From contig CAZZMB010000015.1 in NCBI GenBank assembly GCA_964655225.1, positions 1-48,043 on the forward strand: a DNA stretch of 48,043 nt, in the 5' to 3' direction. Within the stretch, counting starts at the first letter, position 1. Every line of letters begins with the position of its first letter. The stretch is from JAFMKE01 sp964655225. GTDB lineage: Bacteria > Bacteroidota > Bacteroidia > Chitinophagales > UBA8649. The translations under genes were made by a program, and so were the position numbers. Below, one piece after another: positions 7,946-17,340 of the stretch. The notes beneath the pieces are model-generated. The model was given only the letters and a program-made list of their open reading frames with translations. It searched no databases and was not told where the DNA came from.

Positions 7946-9361
7946 TTAAAATGTCAATTCTCCTGTTTCATAGAATCTTACAATGGCCTCTCTAAAAAGG
8001 TATTCAAATTTGGACTGAGCTAAACCGATTTGCGCCGAAAGCAGTCTGTTTTTGGCGGTTTCAAACTCATAGGTATTTATTATACCGAAATTAAATTTTT
8101 CTTCAGCATAGGAGAATGCTACACCTGCTGCTTCTAGATTTTTTTTGTTAGCGTTAAACTGTTTAACAGCTGCACTTAAACTAGTTTGTGCGGTGAAAAT
8201 ATCTTGATTGAGGGAGTTTTGCTTTGTTTTAACTTCAAAGTCTGACTGTAAAATGCCCAATTTCGCATTATCTATAGCGATCATTCGTTGCCATTTTCCG
8301 AATAGGGGAATATTTAAATTGATTCGAATATTTTGATTCAAATTATCACCGACCTGCATGCCGAAAGATTTATCCCCAAAGATCGGTTGTTGAAAGTTAG
8401 AAATCACGATGTCATTGGAGCCACTTACAAAACCAATAGGGGTTGTAACCATAGTTTCGCCCACTTGTCTTTGAGCTGCACTGAAGTAATTGCTTCCTAA
8501 ATATCCAGAGACAGAGATGCTTGGCGAAAGGCTTCCTCTAGCTGCTTTCAGCTGGTACAAGGCTGCCTTTTGTCTTAGTTCTGCACTTTTTACATTGGGC
8601 AAGGCGCTTACTGCATTTTCCGCCAATATACCAATATCGGTTAACTGTTCATCTATGCTTATTTCTTGCACTTTTAAGTCTTCAATATCAAATGCTTGAA
8701 AAGGATCCAATTGGAGCACAAACTTGATTTGATTCAAGGCATTTTGCAAGGTATTTTCTGCAGTAACAACATTGACTTCATCATTTGCTATTTGCGCTTC
8801 AACTTCATATTGGTCTCCTTTGGCCAATTCGCCAACTTTGACCAACTCCAAGGTATTTGAATATTGATTGAGTGTGAGAATTTGTTGTTCTTGTGCAATC
8901 TGTAAAGCTTCCTTGGCAAGTAAAGCATTTAAGTAGTGATTGGCTAAAATAAGTTTAGTGGAGTTTTCCATTTCCATTTGATCAAGCTGAGTAGCAGTTA
9001 ACTCTAGCGAAGATGCTTTAAGGTTCATCATTCTATTCAAACCTTGAAATAAAGTGAAATCTATGAACATGCCTAGAGTGGTAGAGTTCGTGCTTTGTTG
9101 AATAAACTGGTAAGTCAAAGGGTCTACAGAGTTTGCAAAATTGAATCCTTCTACTACATTTATATTGATGTTAGGCGTGTAAATGTTCATTTTATTTTGT
9201 AGAACATTGTTTGTAGCATATTCGATATTCAACTTTGATTGACTAACATTTAGGTTGTTGTCTAATGCATAATTTACACACTCTTCAAAACTCCATTTTT
9301 CCTGAGCTGAAAGCTGGGTGAAAATGCAACAAAGAATAATATGTATTGCTATTTTTTTCAT
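7946..9361 (-). CDS. TolC-family outer-membrane efflux protein
   Basis: The 471-residue protein starts with a signal peptide (MKKIAIHIILCCIFTQLSAQ) followed by WSFEECVNYALDNNLNV, the usual start of TolC-family proteins in Bacteroidota. Two internally similar halves of long coiled helices follow, with the family motif AVSALPNVKSAELRQKAA at about 235 and the C-terminal AEEKFNFGIINTYEFETAKNRL. Length fits the family. It would form the outer-membrane channel for the adaptor encoded just downstream. The gene seems to be first in its transcript, with a TACCTTTG element 113 bases upstream. Confidence 0.92.
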   Translation of the reverse strand: MKKIAIHIILCCIFTQLSAQEKWSFEECVNYALDNNLNVSQSKLNIEYATNNVLQNKMNIYTPNININVVEGFNFANSVDPLTYQFIQQSTNSTTLGMFIDFTLFQGLNRMMNLKASSLELTATQLDQMEMENSTKLILANHYLNALLAKEALQIAQEQQILTLNQYSNTLELVKVGELAKGDQYEVEAQIANDEVNVVTAENTLQNALNQIKFVLQLDPFQAFDIEDLKVQEISIDEQLTDIGILAENAVSALPNVKSAELRQKAALYQLKAARGSLSPSISVSGYLGSNYFSAAQRQVGETMVTTPIGFVSGSNDIVISNFQQPIFGDKSFGMQVGDNLNQNIRINLNIPLFGKWQRMIAIDNAKLGILQSDFEVKTKQNSLNQDIFTAQTSLSAAVKQFNANKKNLEAAGVAFSYAEEKFNFGIINTYEFETAKNRLLSAQIGLAQSKFEYLFREAIVRFYETGELTF

Positions 9362-9473
9362 AGGAGCTTATGTTTTTTTAAAGACTTATTCATCTAAAGT
9401 GATAAAAGGTGAGTTATCAGCAGTCCCTTTACTTACTTCTTTATGAATTTATAAGGCATATATGTTATTAGTA

Positions 9474-9481
9474 CAAAGGTA
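9474..9481 (-). promoter_or_regulatory. Putative -7 promoter element of the tolC-hlyD pair
   Basis: Read on the minus strand the sequence is TACCTTTG, an exact fit to TAnnTTTG. The upstream TTG is poorly spaced (14 bases), so only the -7 half is convincing. It lies 113 bases before the start of the TolC-family gene. Confidence 0.4.
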
Positions 9482-9605
9482 CTATCATTTTTGAACAATT
9501 TAAGTATTGAAAGACCCATTGAATGAATAATGCTATTTACAAACGCAGTAAAATTATGTATGGTTAAATGCTTTGGCAACTTATTGATTCTTTATTGAAG
9601 TAATG

Positions 9606-9705
9606 NNNNNNNNNNNNNNNNNNNNNNNNNNNNNNNNNNNNNNNNNNNNNNNNNNNNNNNNNNNNNNNNNNNNNNNNNNNNNNNNNNNNNNNNNNNNNNN
9701 NNNNN
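9606..9705. other. Assembly gap of 100 N (real, size unknown)
   Basis: Exactly 100 N separate two flanks that share no overlapping sequence, unlike the gap at 18449. The length 100 is a placeholder, so the real distance is unknown and could hide promoter sequence or a small gene. Confidence 0.95.
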
Positions 9706-9716
9706 AATAAGTAGAT

Positions 9717-10988
9717 ATGAACAGAGACATCCAAGTATTCGATTTGATCAACCAAGAGTTACAACGCCAGATGCATGGTGTTGAGCTTATCGCTTCTGAA
9801 AATTTTACCAGTCCTCAAGTCATGGAGGCTTCTGGGTCATGCTTGACCAATAAGTATGCGGAAGGACTGCCAGGTAAACGATATTATGGCGGTTGCGAAG
9901 TGGTAGATAGAGTAGAAGATTTAGCACGAGAGCGATTAAAAGAACTTTTTGGTGCGGAATGGGTCAATGTGCAGCCGCATAGTGGCGCTCAAGCAAATGC
10001 AGCAGTTATGCTGGCCGTGTTAAACTCAGGCGATACTATTTTGGGTTTTGATTTATCCCACGGTGGCCATTTAACGCATGGCTCTTCAGTCAATTTTTCA
10101 GGTAAATTATATGATCCACACTTTTATGGTGTAGAGCAAGAAACGGGTCGAATTGATATGGATAAGGTAGAAGCCAAGGCGATTGAAGTTAAACCCAAAT
10201 TAATTATTTGTGGCGCTTCGGCTTATGCGAGAGACTGGGATTTCAAAAGATTTAGGGCTATTGCAGATAAGCTTGGAGCACTTCTTTTGGGTGATATCAG
10301 TCATATCGCAGGTTTGGTTGCTAGCGGATTACATAGTGACCCAATGCCTCATTGTCATATTGTTACATCGACAACACACAAAACCTTGAGAGGCCCTCGA
10401 GGAGGAGTGATTATGTTAGGAAAAGATTTTGAAAATCCGTGGGGATTAAAAACGCCTAAGGGGCTGGTAAGAAAAATGAGTGCTATTTTAGATTCTGGAG
10501 TTTTTCCAGGTACACAAGGTGGTCCTTTAGAACATATTATAGCTGCAAAGGCTATTGCGTTTGGGGAAGCCTTAGAGGATGGATTTAAAACCTATAGTAA
10601 GCAAGTGATTAAAAATGCTCAAGCCATGGCTAAAGCTTTTGTAGAGAAGGGGTATAACTTGGTTTCTAATGGTACAGATAATCATTTAATGTTAATTGAT
10701 TTGCGTAATAAAGGAATCACAGGTAAAGTGGCAGAGCAAACCTTAGGTAAGGCGGAAATAACAGTCAATAAAAATATGGTTCCTTTCGATGATAAATCAC
10801 CCTTCGTGACTTCAGGAATTCGTATTGGTACTCCAGCAGTAACTACTCGAGGAATGAAGGAATCCGATATGCTAAAAATTGTAACTTGGATTGACCAGTT
10901 GATTCAAAATCCTGAGGATACGGCAGAAATAGACCGAATTCGAATGGAAGTTAATACTTACATGAAGAAATTTCCTTTGTATGCGTAA
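9717..10988 (+). CDS. glyA: Serine hydroxymethyltransferase
   Basis: The 423-residue protein matches the fold-type I PLP enzyme that converts serine and tetrahydrofolate to glycine and methylene-tetrahydrofolate. Family motifs include IASENFTSPQVMEASGS, NKYAEGLPGKRYYGG, QPHSGAQANAAVMLAVL, and the PLP-binding STTHKTLRGPRGG with Lys222. The C-terminal SGIRIGTPAVTTRG is also typical. The ATG at 9717 gives the usual N-terminus and lies only 11 bases from the assembly gap. The last 8 bases overlap the TPR gene, so the two are cotranscribed. Confidence 0.97.
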   Translation: MNRDIQVFDLINQELQRQMHGVELIASENFTSPQVMEASGSCLTNKYAEGLPGKRYYGGCEVVDRVEDLARERLKELFGAEWVNVQPHSGAQANAAVMLAVLNSGDTILGFDLSHGGHLTHGSSVNFSGKLYDPHFYGVEQETGRIDMDKVEAKAIEVKPKLIICGASAYARDWDFKRFRAIADKLGALLLGDISHIAGLVASGLHSDPMPHCHIVTSTTHKTLRGPRGGVIMLGKDFENPWGLKTPKGLVRKMSAILDSGVFPGTQGGPLEHIIAAKAIAFGEALEDGFKTYSKQVIKNAQAMAKAFVEKGYNLVSNGTDNHLMLIDLRNKGITGKVAEQTLGKAEITVNKNMVPFDDKSPFVTSGIRIGTPAVTTRGMKESDMLKIVTWIDQLIQNPEDTAEIDRIRMEVNTYMKKFPLYA

Positions 10989-12009
10989 TAGCCTCTTTGT
11001 TACTATCTTAATCTGCTTTCTGGCATTTTGTGCAAACGCACAGATAACTGCTTTTGATAAGGGTTTCGATGCATTTCAAAGAGCAAAGTTTGACAACGCA
11101 GTACATTTTTATACCATTTACATTGAGGATAATAAAAGTCCCAACGCACTTTTTAATAGGGGCTTATCTTATTACAAGTTGGGAGATTTTGAAAATGCAA
11201 TCGCCGATTATTCAAAAGTTCTTGAGATTGAGTTGGATGACCATGAAGCGCTCTATAATAGAGGATTAGCCTACTTCGAAATAGGGAATTATGTTAATGC
11301 AATAGCAGATTATGAAGCAGTTTTAGCCATAAACTCGGACTATTACTATGCATATACAGGTTTGGGTCTAAGTACATTGTACCAAAATAAATATGAGTCT
11401 GCGATTCAATATTTTGATACTGCTATTGAACTTTATGGGGATAGTCCAATCAATTTTTACAACCGAGGCTTAGCTTATCAGGCAATTGAAAATTATGAAA
11501 ACGCAGTACGCGATTTTTCACTGGTTCTTCGCCTTGATGACTCAAATATAGACGCTTTTATATCTAGAGCAAACATGTACTATGAAATGGGGAAGTATGA
11601 GCTTAGTATTCTTGATTATGCCGAGGCAATATCCCTTACTCCCGAATCTCCTAGCTTATATTATAATAGGGGAATCTCCTACTATAGCAATAAGCAGTTT
11701 GAAGCCGCCGTAAATGATTTTACGGAGGCATTGCGCTATGATTCCACTGACGTAAATGCTCTTTGGTATGCTGCACTATGCTACAAGGAATTGAGTGACG
11801 AGGGTAATGCAATCCTATGTTTTGACAAGGTTAAAGCATTAAATCCAAATTATAAGCATTTATGGTCAATTGATAAAAATCGATTGATCCTTAAAAAGTT
11901 TATCAAGGAAAACTGGATATACACCCTGGCAATTGTGTTGTTACTGTTGGCCAGTTTATTTTTTGTGCTTAGAATTTTGAAGAGCAATAAAGCAGCCGAA
12001 ATAGATTAG
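10981..12009 (+). CDS. Exported TPR-repeat protein with C-terminal membrane anchor
   Basis: The 342-residue protein has a signal peptide (MRNSLFVTILICFLAFCANAQ), about eight tandem TPR repeats (recurrent ALFNRGLSYYKLGDFENAI, ALYNRGLAYFEIGNY and LYYNRGISYYSNKQFEAAV type units, residues about 25-295), and one C-terminal membrane segment (about 307-330). The repeats would face the periplasm and bind protein partners. The ATG at 10981 overlaps the glyA stop by 8 bases. Specific role unknown; the link to glyA may be only transcriptional. Its end overlaps the convergent Fe-S gene by 4 bases. Confidence 0.82.
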   Translation: MRNSLFVTILICFLAFCANAQITAFDKGFDAFQRAKFDNAVHFYTIYIEDNKSPNALFNRGLSYYKLGDFENAIADYSKVLEIELDDHEALYNRGLAYFEIGNYVNAIADYEAVLAINSDYYYAYTGLGLSTLYQNKYESAIQYFDTAIELYGDSPINFYNRGLAYQAIENYENAVRDFSLVLRLDDSNIDAFISRANMYYEMGKYELSILDYAEAISLTPESPSLYYNRGISYYSNKQFEAAVNDFTEALRYDSTDVNALWYAALCYKELSDEGNAILCFDKVKALNPNYKHLWSIDKNRLILKKFIKENWIYTLAIVLLLLASLFFVLRILKSNKAAEID

Positions 12010-12332
12010 ACAGCAAAACTTTCTCCGCAAGAACAGGTTCGACTTGCATTAGGATTCACAAAGTGAAAACCTTTCCCATTCAAACCATCAGAGAAATCTA
12101 AAGTAGTATTTGCAATGTAAAGGAAGCTTTTCAAGTCGGTAACCACTTTTACTCCCTTATCACTAAACTCTTGATCATCTGGCTTAAGCTCGTTGTCAAA
12201 GTCCATTTTATAACTTAATCCTGAGCATCCCCCTCCTGAAACAGTAACTCGCACAAAGGTGAGCTTCGGTTTACTTTCCAACTGAATTAATTCTTCGATT
12301 TTGGTTTTGGCAGTTTCGGATATAAATAACAT
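12006..12332 (-). CDS. A-type iron-sulfur cluster carrier (HesB/IscA/ErpA family)
   Basis: I choose the ATG at 12332 (108 residues, MLFISETAKTKIEELI) because family members start here; an in-frame start at 12362 would add ten non-conserved residues. The three cluster-binding cysteines are present: Cys36 in SGGGCSGLSY and Cys100/Cys102 in the C-terminal TCSCGESF. These proteins carry Fe-S clusters to target enzymes in the cytosol. No other suf or isc genes are nearby. Confidence 0.92.
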   Translation of the reverse strand: MLFISETAKTKIEELIQLESKPKLTFVRVTVSGGGCSGLSYKMDFDNELKPDDQEFSDKGVKVVTDLKSFLYIANTTLDFSDGLNGKGFHFVNPNASRTCSCGESFAV

Positions 12333-12370
12333 GCTTATAATGTTTAGTGTAAATTTAAACAAATGCTTTG

Positions 12371-12378
12371 TAAATTTG
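12371..12378 (+). promoter_or_regulatory. Putative -7 element (TAAATTTG) for mce
   Basis: TAAATTTG matches TAnnTTTG exactly and ends 18 bases before the mce ATG at 12397, implying a very short leader. No well-spaced TTTG is visible upstream, so the call rests on the -7 half only. Confidence 0.4.
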
Positions 12379-12396
12379 GGTTTCTAAGATTGTATT

Positions 12397-12801
12397 ATGA
12401 AAAAGATTGAGCACATCGGAATAGCAGTAAAAGATTTAGAGGCTTCAAATGAAATGTATACAAAGTTGTTTGGTGAAGCTCCTTACAAGCAAGAAGAGGT
12501 GGAAAGCGAGTTTGTAAAAACTTCTTTTTTTCGAGCTGGGCCAAATAAAATTGAACTTTTGCAAGCAACTGATGAGCGAAGCGCAATTCATGGCTACATC
12601 AATCGAAAAGGTGAAGGGATTCATCATATTGCCTTTGCAGTTGAAGATATTGAAGCAGAAACCGAGCGATTGAAGGGGGAGGGCTTTAAAGCTTTGTTTG
12701 ACCAGCCAAAAAGAGGGGCGGATAATAAGCTAGTGATGTTTTTTCACCCAAAAACTACTGGCGGTGTATTGATCGAGCTTTGTCAGGATGCGGACAAATA
12801 G
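12397..12801 (+). CDS. mce: Methylmalonyl-CoA epimerase
   Basis: The 134-residue protein is a single vicinal-oxygen-chelate (glyoxalase-like) unit with the family signature KIEHIGIAVKDLEAS at the N-terminus (metal ligand His6), GIHHIAFAVEDIE in the middle and GGVLIELCQ at the end (metal ligand Glu). Length and motifs fit methylmalonyl-CoA epimerase, which interconverts the two methylmalonyl-CoA epimers in propionate and branched-chain amino acid metabolism. The mutase is not in this window. It is divergent from the Fe-S carrier gene. Confidence 0.93.
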   Translation: MKKIEHIGIAVKDLEASNEMYTKLFGEAPYKQEEVESEFVKTSFFRAGPNKIELLQATDERSAIHGYINRKGEGIHHIAFAVEDIEAETERLKGEGFKALFDQPKRGADNKLVMFFHPKTTGGVLIELCQDADK

Positions 12802-12812
12802 CTAAGGGCGAC

Positions 12813-13127
12813 TTATGCGAGCATTAATGATAGGGCTAATACAACTAAAGCTAGATTGAAAAGTATCATTAGGTAATTTAACCAATTGGGTTTATGCGAA
12901 TCTGAGAAACCGTTAAGTACACCAACAAAACCCGTCAACGGAACAATGATTATTGCCCATTCAATCCAAGCTTCATCTTTACTTAGGCTAAAGGTTAAAA
13001 ATAAAAAGACTACACCAAAGAGAACGGTAGGCCGATTGAACTCTTTAAAGCCATAAACGAAAACCTGAGCTAAATGTAAAATAGCTGTGGATAGTAAGGC
13101 TGCAAATAATAAGGACTCCAGATTCAT
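12813..13127 (-). CDS. Small integral membrane protein of unknown function
   Basis: The 104-residue product has about four hydrophobic segments (near residues 5-24, 33-47, 54-70 and 82-103) with short charged loops and no signal peptide cleavage site. I do not recognise the family. It starts 12 bases after the stop of the ABC-F gene on the same strand, so it is probably the last gene of that transcript. Its end faces mce with an 11-base gap. Confidence 0.65.
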   Translation of the reverse strand: MNLESLLFAALLSTAILHLAQVFVYGFKEFNRPTVLFGVVFLFLTFSLSKDEAWIEWAIIIVPLTGFVGVLNGFSDSHKPNWLNYLMILFNLALVVLALSLMLA

Positions 13128-13139
13128 AAATATTTCAAC

Positions 13140-15011
13140 TTAGATTCGTTCCGAGAGTTCCAACCATAGCATAGATTTTTCATCAATGCTTTCACTAATA
13201 GCTTGAGCCTCTTTGCTGAGCTTGCTTATAGCTTCATAGTCATTAACCAACACCGCCATGCGCGTATGCAGCTCTTCTTTTTTCTTTTCAAGTTTTTCAA
13301 TTTCCTTCTCCAAACGATTATAGGTTTTTCGTTCATCATAGGACAATTTTTCAAGGGTTTGTTTGGTTGGATTAGGTCTTGGGTCCTCAAGAATTGATTG
13401 CTTATTATTTTCTCTAACTTTTTGGCTAGCTTTTAGCTCTTCGCGCTCTCTGTAATGTGAGTAGCTGCCCGGAAAGTCTGCTAGCTCTCCATCTTTGCCA
13501 AAAACAAATACGTGGTCAACCAATTTATCCATAAAATATCTATCGTGACTGACTATGATTAAACAACCTGAAAAGTCACTTAAGAAATCTTCAAGCACAT
13601 TTAAGGTCATCAAATCTAAATCATTGGTCGGTTCATCCAAGATTAAAAAGTTTGGATTTTGAATAAGAACAGTCAGTAAATACAAACGTCTTTTTTCACC
13701 TCCACTTAAGCGATCAACATGCACGTAATGCATGTATCCAGGAAAAAGGAAACGTTCAAGCAACTGAGACGCAGTGATTTTACTACCTCCTTTTAATGGA
13801 ATATATTCTCCAAATTCTCGGACAACATCAATGACTTTCATGCCTTCTTTAAGTTGCATGCCATCTTGACTATAAACTCCGAATTTGATTGTTTCACCAA
13901 TCACAACTTTCCCTCGATCAGGTTCAATTTGACCAGTTAGCGTTTTAAGCAGTGTTGATTTTCCAGATCCATTAGGACCAATTATACCCACTTTATCAAA
14001 TCGCTTAAACTTGTATTCTACATTTTTAAATAGAACTTTCTCTCCATATGATTTCCAAATTTTATGAAGCTCTAGGATCTTGCTTCCCAGGCGCTCAGGA
14101 TTTATTTGCAAGGCAATTTCATCTTGCTCAAGCCGTTTGGAGGCTTGAGTTTTCAATTCATAAAAAGAATCAATACGCGCTTTAGATTTTGTGCCTCGGG
14201 CTTTAGGCATTCTGCGCATCCATTCAATTTCGGTCCGCATTAAATTTTTAGCTTTGGCTACGTTTGCAGCTTCATTTTGTTGTCGGGCCTCTTTTTTTTC
14301 TAAATAATTGGTGTAGTTCCCAGAGTAATTATGAAGAAGACCATTTTCTATTTCTATTATTTTTGAACAAACACGCTCTAAGAAGTAACGATCATGAGTA
14401 ATTAAAAAGAGCGTCATTTTACTATTAATCAGCCATTCCTCTAACCATTCTATCATTTCTAAATCTAAATGATTGGTGGGTTCATCGAGAATAAGAAAAT
14501 CGGGTTCATTAACCAAGACTTTTGCCAGAGCTACTCTTTTCTTTTCACCTCCAGATAAATGGTCTGCATTTTGGTGATAATCTTGTATATCTAATTTGTA
14601 AAGCATCTGCTTAACACGGGTTTCATAATCCCAGGCTTGTGAAGCATCCATTGCAGCAAGTGCCTTATTCATTTTTTCAGTTGCCTCTGGAAGTAATAAG
14701 GCTTTTTCATATTGAATAATAGCTTGACTTGCAGGGTTTTTTGCAAATAGTACGTTTTCTAGAATGCTTAATTGACTATCAATAAGTGGTTCCTGCATCA
14801 GATACTCTACCTTAAGGTCTTTAGCAAAATGAATTCGCCCACTATCGGCAGATTCAATATTGACTATGGCTCTAATTAACGAAGATTTACCTGTTCCATT
14901 AGCTGCCACCAAGGCTACTTTCTCTCCTTTATTTATGGTAAATGAAATGTTCTCGAAAAGTAGTTTTTCGCCATATCTTTTGGAAACATTTTCAAGCTGT
15001 AGGTATTGCAT
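13140..15011 (-). CDS. ABC-F family ATPase (Uup-like)
   Basis: The 623-residue soluble protein has two ABC ATPase domains in one chain and no membrane segments, the layout of ABC-F translation factors. Domain 1 has Walker A GTGKSSL, signature LSGGEKKR and Walker B LILDEPTNHLDL; domain 2 has GPNGSGKSTL, LSGGEKRR and LILDEPTNDLDL. The linker (about residues 235-300) carries the charged RRMPKARGTKSKARI segment, and a C-terminal coiled coil follows (about 540-615), as in Uup. These proteins act on ribosomes or on branched DNA intermediates. Subfamily assignment is tentative. Confidence 0.92.
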   Translation of the reverse strand: MQYLQLENVSKRYGEKLLFENISFTINKGEKVALVAANGTGKSSLIRAIVNIESADSGRIHFAKDLKVEYLMQEPLIDSQLSILENVLFAKNPASQAIIQYEKALLLPEATEKMNKALAAMDASQAWDYETRVKQMLYKLDIQDYHQNADHLSGGEKKRVALAKVLVNEPDFLILDEPTNHLDLEMIEWLEEWLINSKMTLFLITHDRYFLERVCSKIIEIENGLLHNYSGNYTNYLEKKEARQQNEAANVAKAKNLMRTEIEWMRRMPKARGTKSKARIDSFYELKTQASKRLEQDEIALQINPERLGSKILELHKIWKSYGEKVLFKNVEYKFKRFDKVGIIGPNGSGKSTLLKTLTGQIEPDRGKVVIGETIKFGVYSQDGMQLKEGMKVIDVVREFGEYIPLKGGSKITASQLLERFLFPGYMHYVHVDRLSGGEKRRLYLLTVLIQNPNFLILDEPTNDLDLMTLNVLEDFLSDFSGCLIIVSHDRYFMDKLVDHVFVFGKDGELADFPGSYSHYREREELKASQKVRENNKQSILEDPRPNPTKQTLEKLSYDERKTYNRLEKEIEKLEKKKEELHTRMAVLVNDYEAISKLSKEAQAISESIDEKSMLWLELSERI

Positions 15012-15056
15012 GAATATTTGCTTAAACTTAAGTTAATAAAGGTAAATCATTGCTCT

Positions 15057-15767
15057 TTAAAGTCCGTATTTAAGGATACAATAGATTGCTCGAAAACCAT
15101 CTTTCCAACCAATTTTTTTCCCTTCATCATACGTTCTTCCATAATAACTGATACCCACTTCATAAAAGCGAATATCTTTTATTTTGGCAATTTTTGCGGT
15201 TACTTCGGGTTCAAATCCAAAGCGGGTCTCTTGTAGTTTTAGGCCCTGAATATGCTCAGTACGAAATAACTTATAACAGGTTTCCATATCTGTTAGATTA
15301 AGGTTATTAAACATGTTGCTGAGAAAAGTTAAAAATTGATTACCCAAGGAGTGCCAAAAGAAAAGAATACGATGGGGTTTTCCACCCATAAACCGAGTTC
15401 CATAGACTACATCAGCATGTCCATCTAAGATAGGTTGAAGCAAGATGTTGTATTCTTCTGGGTCATATTCCAAGTCTGCATCTTGGATGATGAGATAATC
15501 TCCTGAAGCTACTTTGATTCCTGTGTGCAATGCCGCACCTTTTCCTTTATTTATCTCATGTTCTTGATAGTTAAATGAAACCGTAGGATGTGCGTCGATA
15601 TAGTTTTTTATTGCTGCTCCGGTTTGGTCAGTAGAGCAGTCGTTGACAAGTATGATTTCTTTCTGTAATCCTTTAATTAGCTCAACAGCTAATACTTTGT
15701 CAAGAATAAGATGAATCGTTCTTTCTTCGTTGTAGGCAGGTATTAATATAGAAAGTGTTGCTGCCAA
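15057..15767 (-). CDS. GT2 glycosyltransferase (dolichol-phosphate mannosyltransferase-like)
   Basis: The 236-residue single-domain protein begins LSILIPAYNEERTIHLIL and has the metal-binding DADLEYDP, the classic pattern of the DPM1-like branch of family GT2, which moves a sugar from a nucleotide sugar to polyprenyl phosphate. No C-terminal membrane helices are present, unlike GtrB-type enzymes. Other motifs are VYGTRFMGGKPHRI and DMETCYKLFRTE. It starts 5 bases after the RNase G stop, so the two are cotranscribed. The acceptor and sugar are unknown. Confidence 0.88.
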   Translation of the reverse strand: MAATLSILIPAYNEERTIHLILDKVLAVELIKGLQKEIILVNDCSTDQTGAAIKNYIDAHPTVSFNYQEHEINKGKGAALHTGIKVASGDYLIIQDADLEYDPEEYNILLQPILDGHADVVYGTRFMGGKPHRILFFWHSLGNQFLTFLSNMFNNLNLTDMETCYKLFRTEHIQGLKLQETRFGFEPEVTAKIAKIKDIRFYEVGISYYGRTYDEGKKIGWKDGFRAIYCILKYGL

Positions 15768-15772
15768 ATTGA

Positions 15773-17317
15773 TTAAGGGTTTAAGTCTATTTCGTTTCCG
15801 AGTAGATTTTCAAATTTAAACTCTGTTAACGCCAAATTTTCATTTGCTCGAACTTTAATCCAGCGTTTATATTCAAACCACCATTTTAATTGGAGAGAAA
15901 CTATTCCTTTTTTAATAAAGGACTCGATAAATGGATGAACAATCAGAATAAATTTAATATTATTATTGACTAAATATTCGACCTTATTATTAATTTGATC
16001 CATTAGAAGCAAGGAAGCTTCGATTTTGCCTGTTCCTCGGCAGGTTGGGCAGTTTTCCTTAGTGGTTATGACCACTTGAGGTCGGACACGTTGACGTGTG
16101 ATTTGCATAAGGTTAAACTTAGACAAAGGCAGCACATTAGTTGTTGCTTTATCTAGCTTGAGGAGTTGCTTCATTTTATCAAAAACCTGCTTGCGATTTT
16201 CAGCTTTCTTCATATCAATGAAATCGACCACTACAATTCCCCCTATATCTCTCAGTCGCAATTGACGCGCTAGTTCTTCTGCTGCGCCTAAATTGACGGA
16301 TGTTGCATTACTTTCTTGATCACCCTTCATAGCCACTTTATGACCGCTATTTACATCCACCACATGAAGCGCTTCGGTATGCTCGATGACAAGATAAGGC
16401 CCTTTACCAAAGTTCACGGTACTTCCAAAACTTGACTTAATTTGTCTAGTTATATCAAAATGGTCGAAAATCGGGTTATTGCCTTTGTAAACCTTGACAA
16501 TATCTTTTTGATCGGGAGCAACTGAGCTAATATATTCCTCCATTTCACTTGCCAGAACAGCATCTGATGTATGAATAGCTTTAAATTTATCGCTCATCAA
16601 ATCCCTAATTAAAATTGAGGATTTATCGATTTCGGTCAGTACCTTTTGACGGTAACTAGCATTTTTAAGATTACTCAGCATCAATTCCCATTTCTGAATG
16701 AGATGAGTAAGGTCTTTATGCAAATCTGCAGCACCTTTGCCTTGAGCAAAAGTTCGGATGATTACTCCAAAATGCTTAGGTGTTAAACTTTTCAGTAATC
16801 TTTTCAGTCGATCTCTTTCATCCTCATCCTCAATCTTTTTAGAAACCCCAATGGTTTGTACAAAAGGAGTTAGTATAAGATATCGTCCAGCGATTGAAAT
16901 TTCTGTGGTCAGTCGAGGGCCTTTACTGCTTATGGGCTCTTTAAAAACTTGCACGGGAATTAGAACTTTTGAACTTAGAACTTCACTGATTTTACCACCT
17001 TTATCAATTTGATGTTGGTATTTAACGGAATTGATATTATTCGCATTTCCTGCGAGAACGCCCTTGAAGAATTGTTTGTAAGTTTTGAATCCTGGACCTA
17101 AATCTGTGTAATGAAGGAAAGCGTCCTTATCATAACCGATATCCACAAAAGCTGCGTTCATGCCAGGCATTACCTTTCTTACCCTTCCTAAGAAAACATC
17201 ACCAACTTTGAATGAATTTTCATCTTTTTCAAGATGAATCTCAACAAGTTTCTTGTTTTCTAGAAGTGCAATCTCGTTGCCCTTTGCAGTACTTCGTATG
17301 ATAAGCTCTTTTTCCAA
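15773..17317 (-). CDS. rng: Ribonuclease E/G family endoribonuclease
   Basis: The 514-residue protein matches RNase G in length and lacks the long RNase E tail. An S1 RNA-binding domain occupies about residues 35-130 (GRVRKVMPGMNAAFVDIGYD), followed by the catalytic core with the acidic motifs VDVNSGH and VVDFIDMK and the Zn-link Cys423 and Cys426 (CPTCRGTG). It processes rRNA precursors and starts mRNA decay. A strong hairpin separates it from the upstream 30-residue ribosomal protein gene on the same strand, so expression may depend on read-through. Confidence 0.94.
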   Translation of the reverse strand: MEKELIIRSTAKGNEIALLENKKLVEIHLEKDENSFKVGDVFLGRVRKVMPGMNAAFVDIGYDKDAFLHYTDLGPGFKTYKQFFKGVLAGNANNINSVKYQHQIDKGGKISEVLSSKVLIPVQVFKEPISSKGPRLTTEISIAGRYLILTPFVQTIGVSKKIEDEDERDRLKRLLKSLTPKHFGVIIRTFAQGKGAADLHKDLTHLIQKWELMLSNLKNASYRQKVLTEIDKSSILIRDLMSDKFKAIHTSDAVLASEMEEYISSVAPDQKDIVKVYKGNNPIFDHFDITRQIKSSFGSTVNFGKGPYLVIEHTEALHVVDVNSGHKVAMKGDQESNATSVNLGAAEELARQLRLRDIGGIVVVDFIDMKKAENRKQVFDKMKQLLKLDKATTNVLPLSKFNLMQITRQRVRPQVVITTKENCPTCRGTGKIEASLLLMDQINNKVEYLVNNNIKFILIVHPFIESFIKKGIVSLQLKWWFEYKRWIKVRANENLALTEFKFENLLGNEIDLNP

Positions 17318-17340
17318 AGACTAAGTTATTTAAACGACTA

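Larger units (their letters stand above)
9362..9716. other. Intergenic region with assembly gap between tolC-like gene and glyA
   Basis: This stretch contains about 244 A/T-rich bases, a 100-N gap (9606-9705) and 11 bases before the glyA ATG. I see no gene in the visible part. It should hold the divergent promoters of the efflux pair and glyA; the glyA promoter lies inside the missing sequence. Confidence 0.6.
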
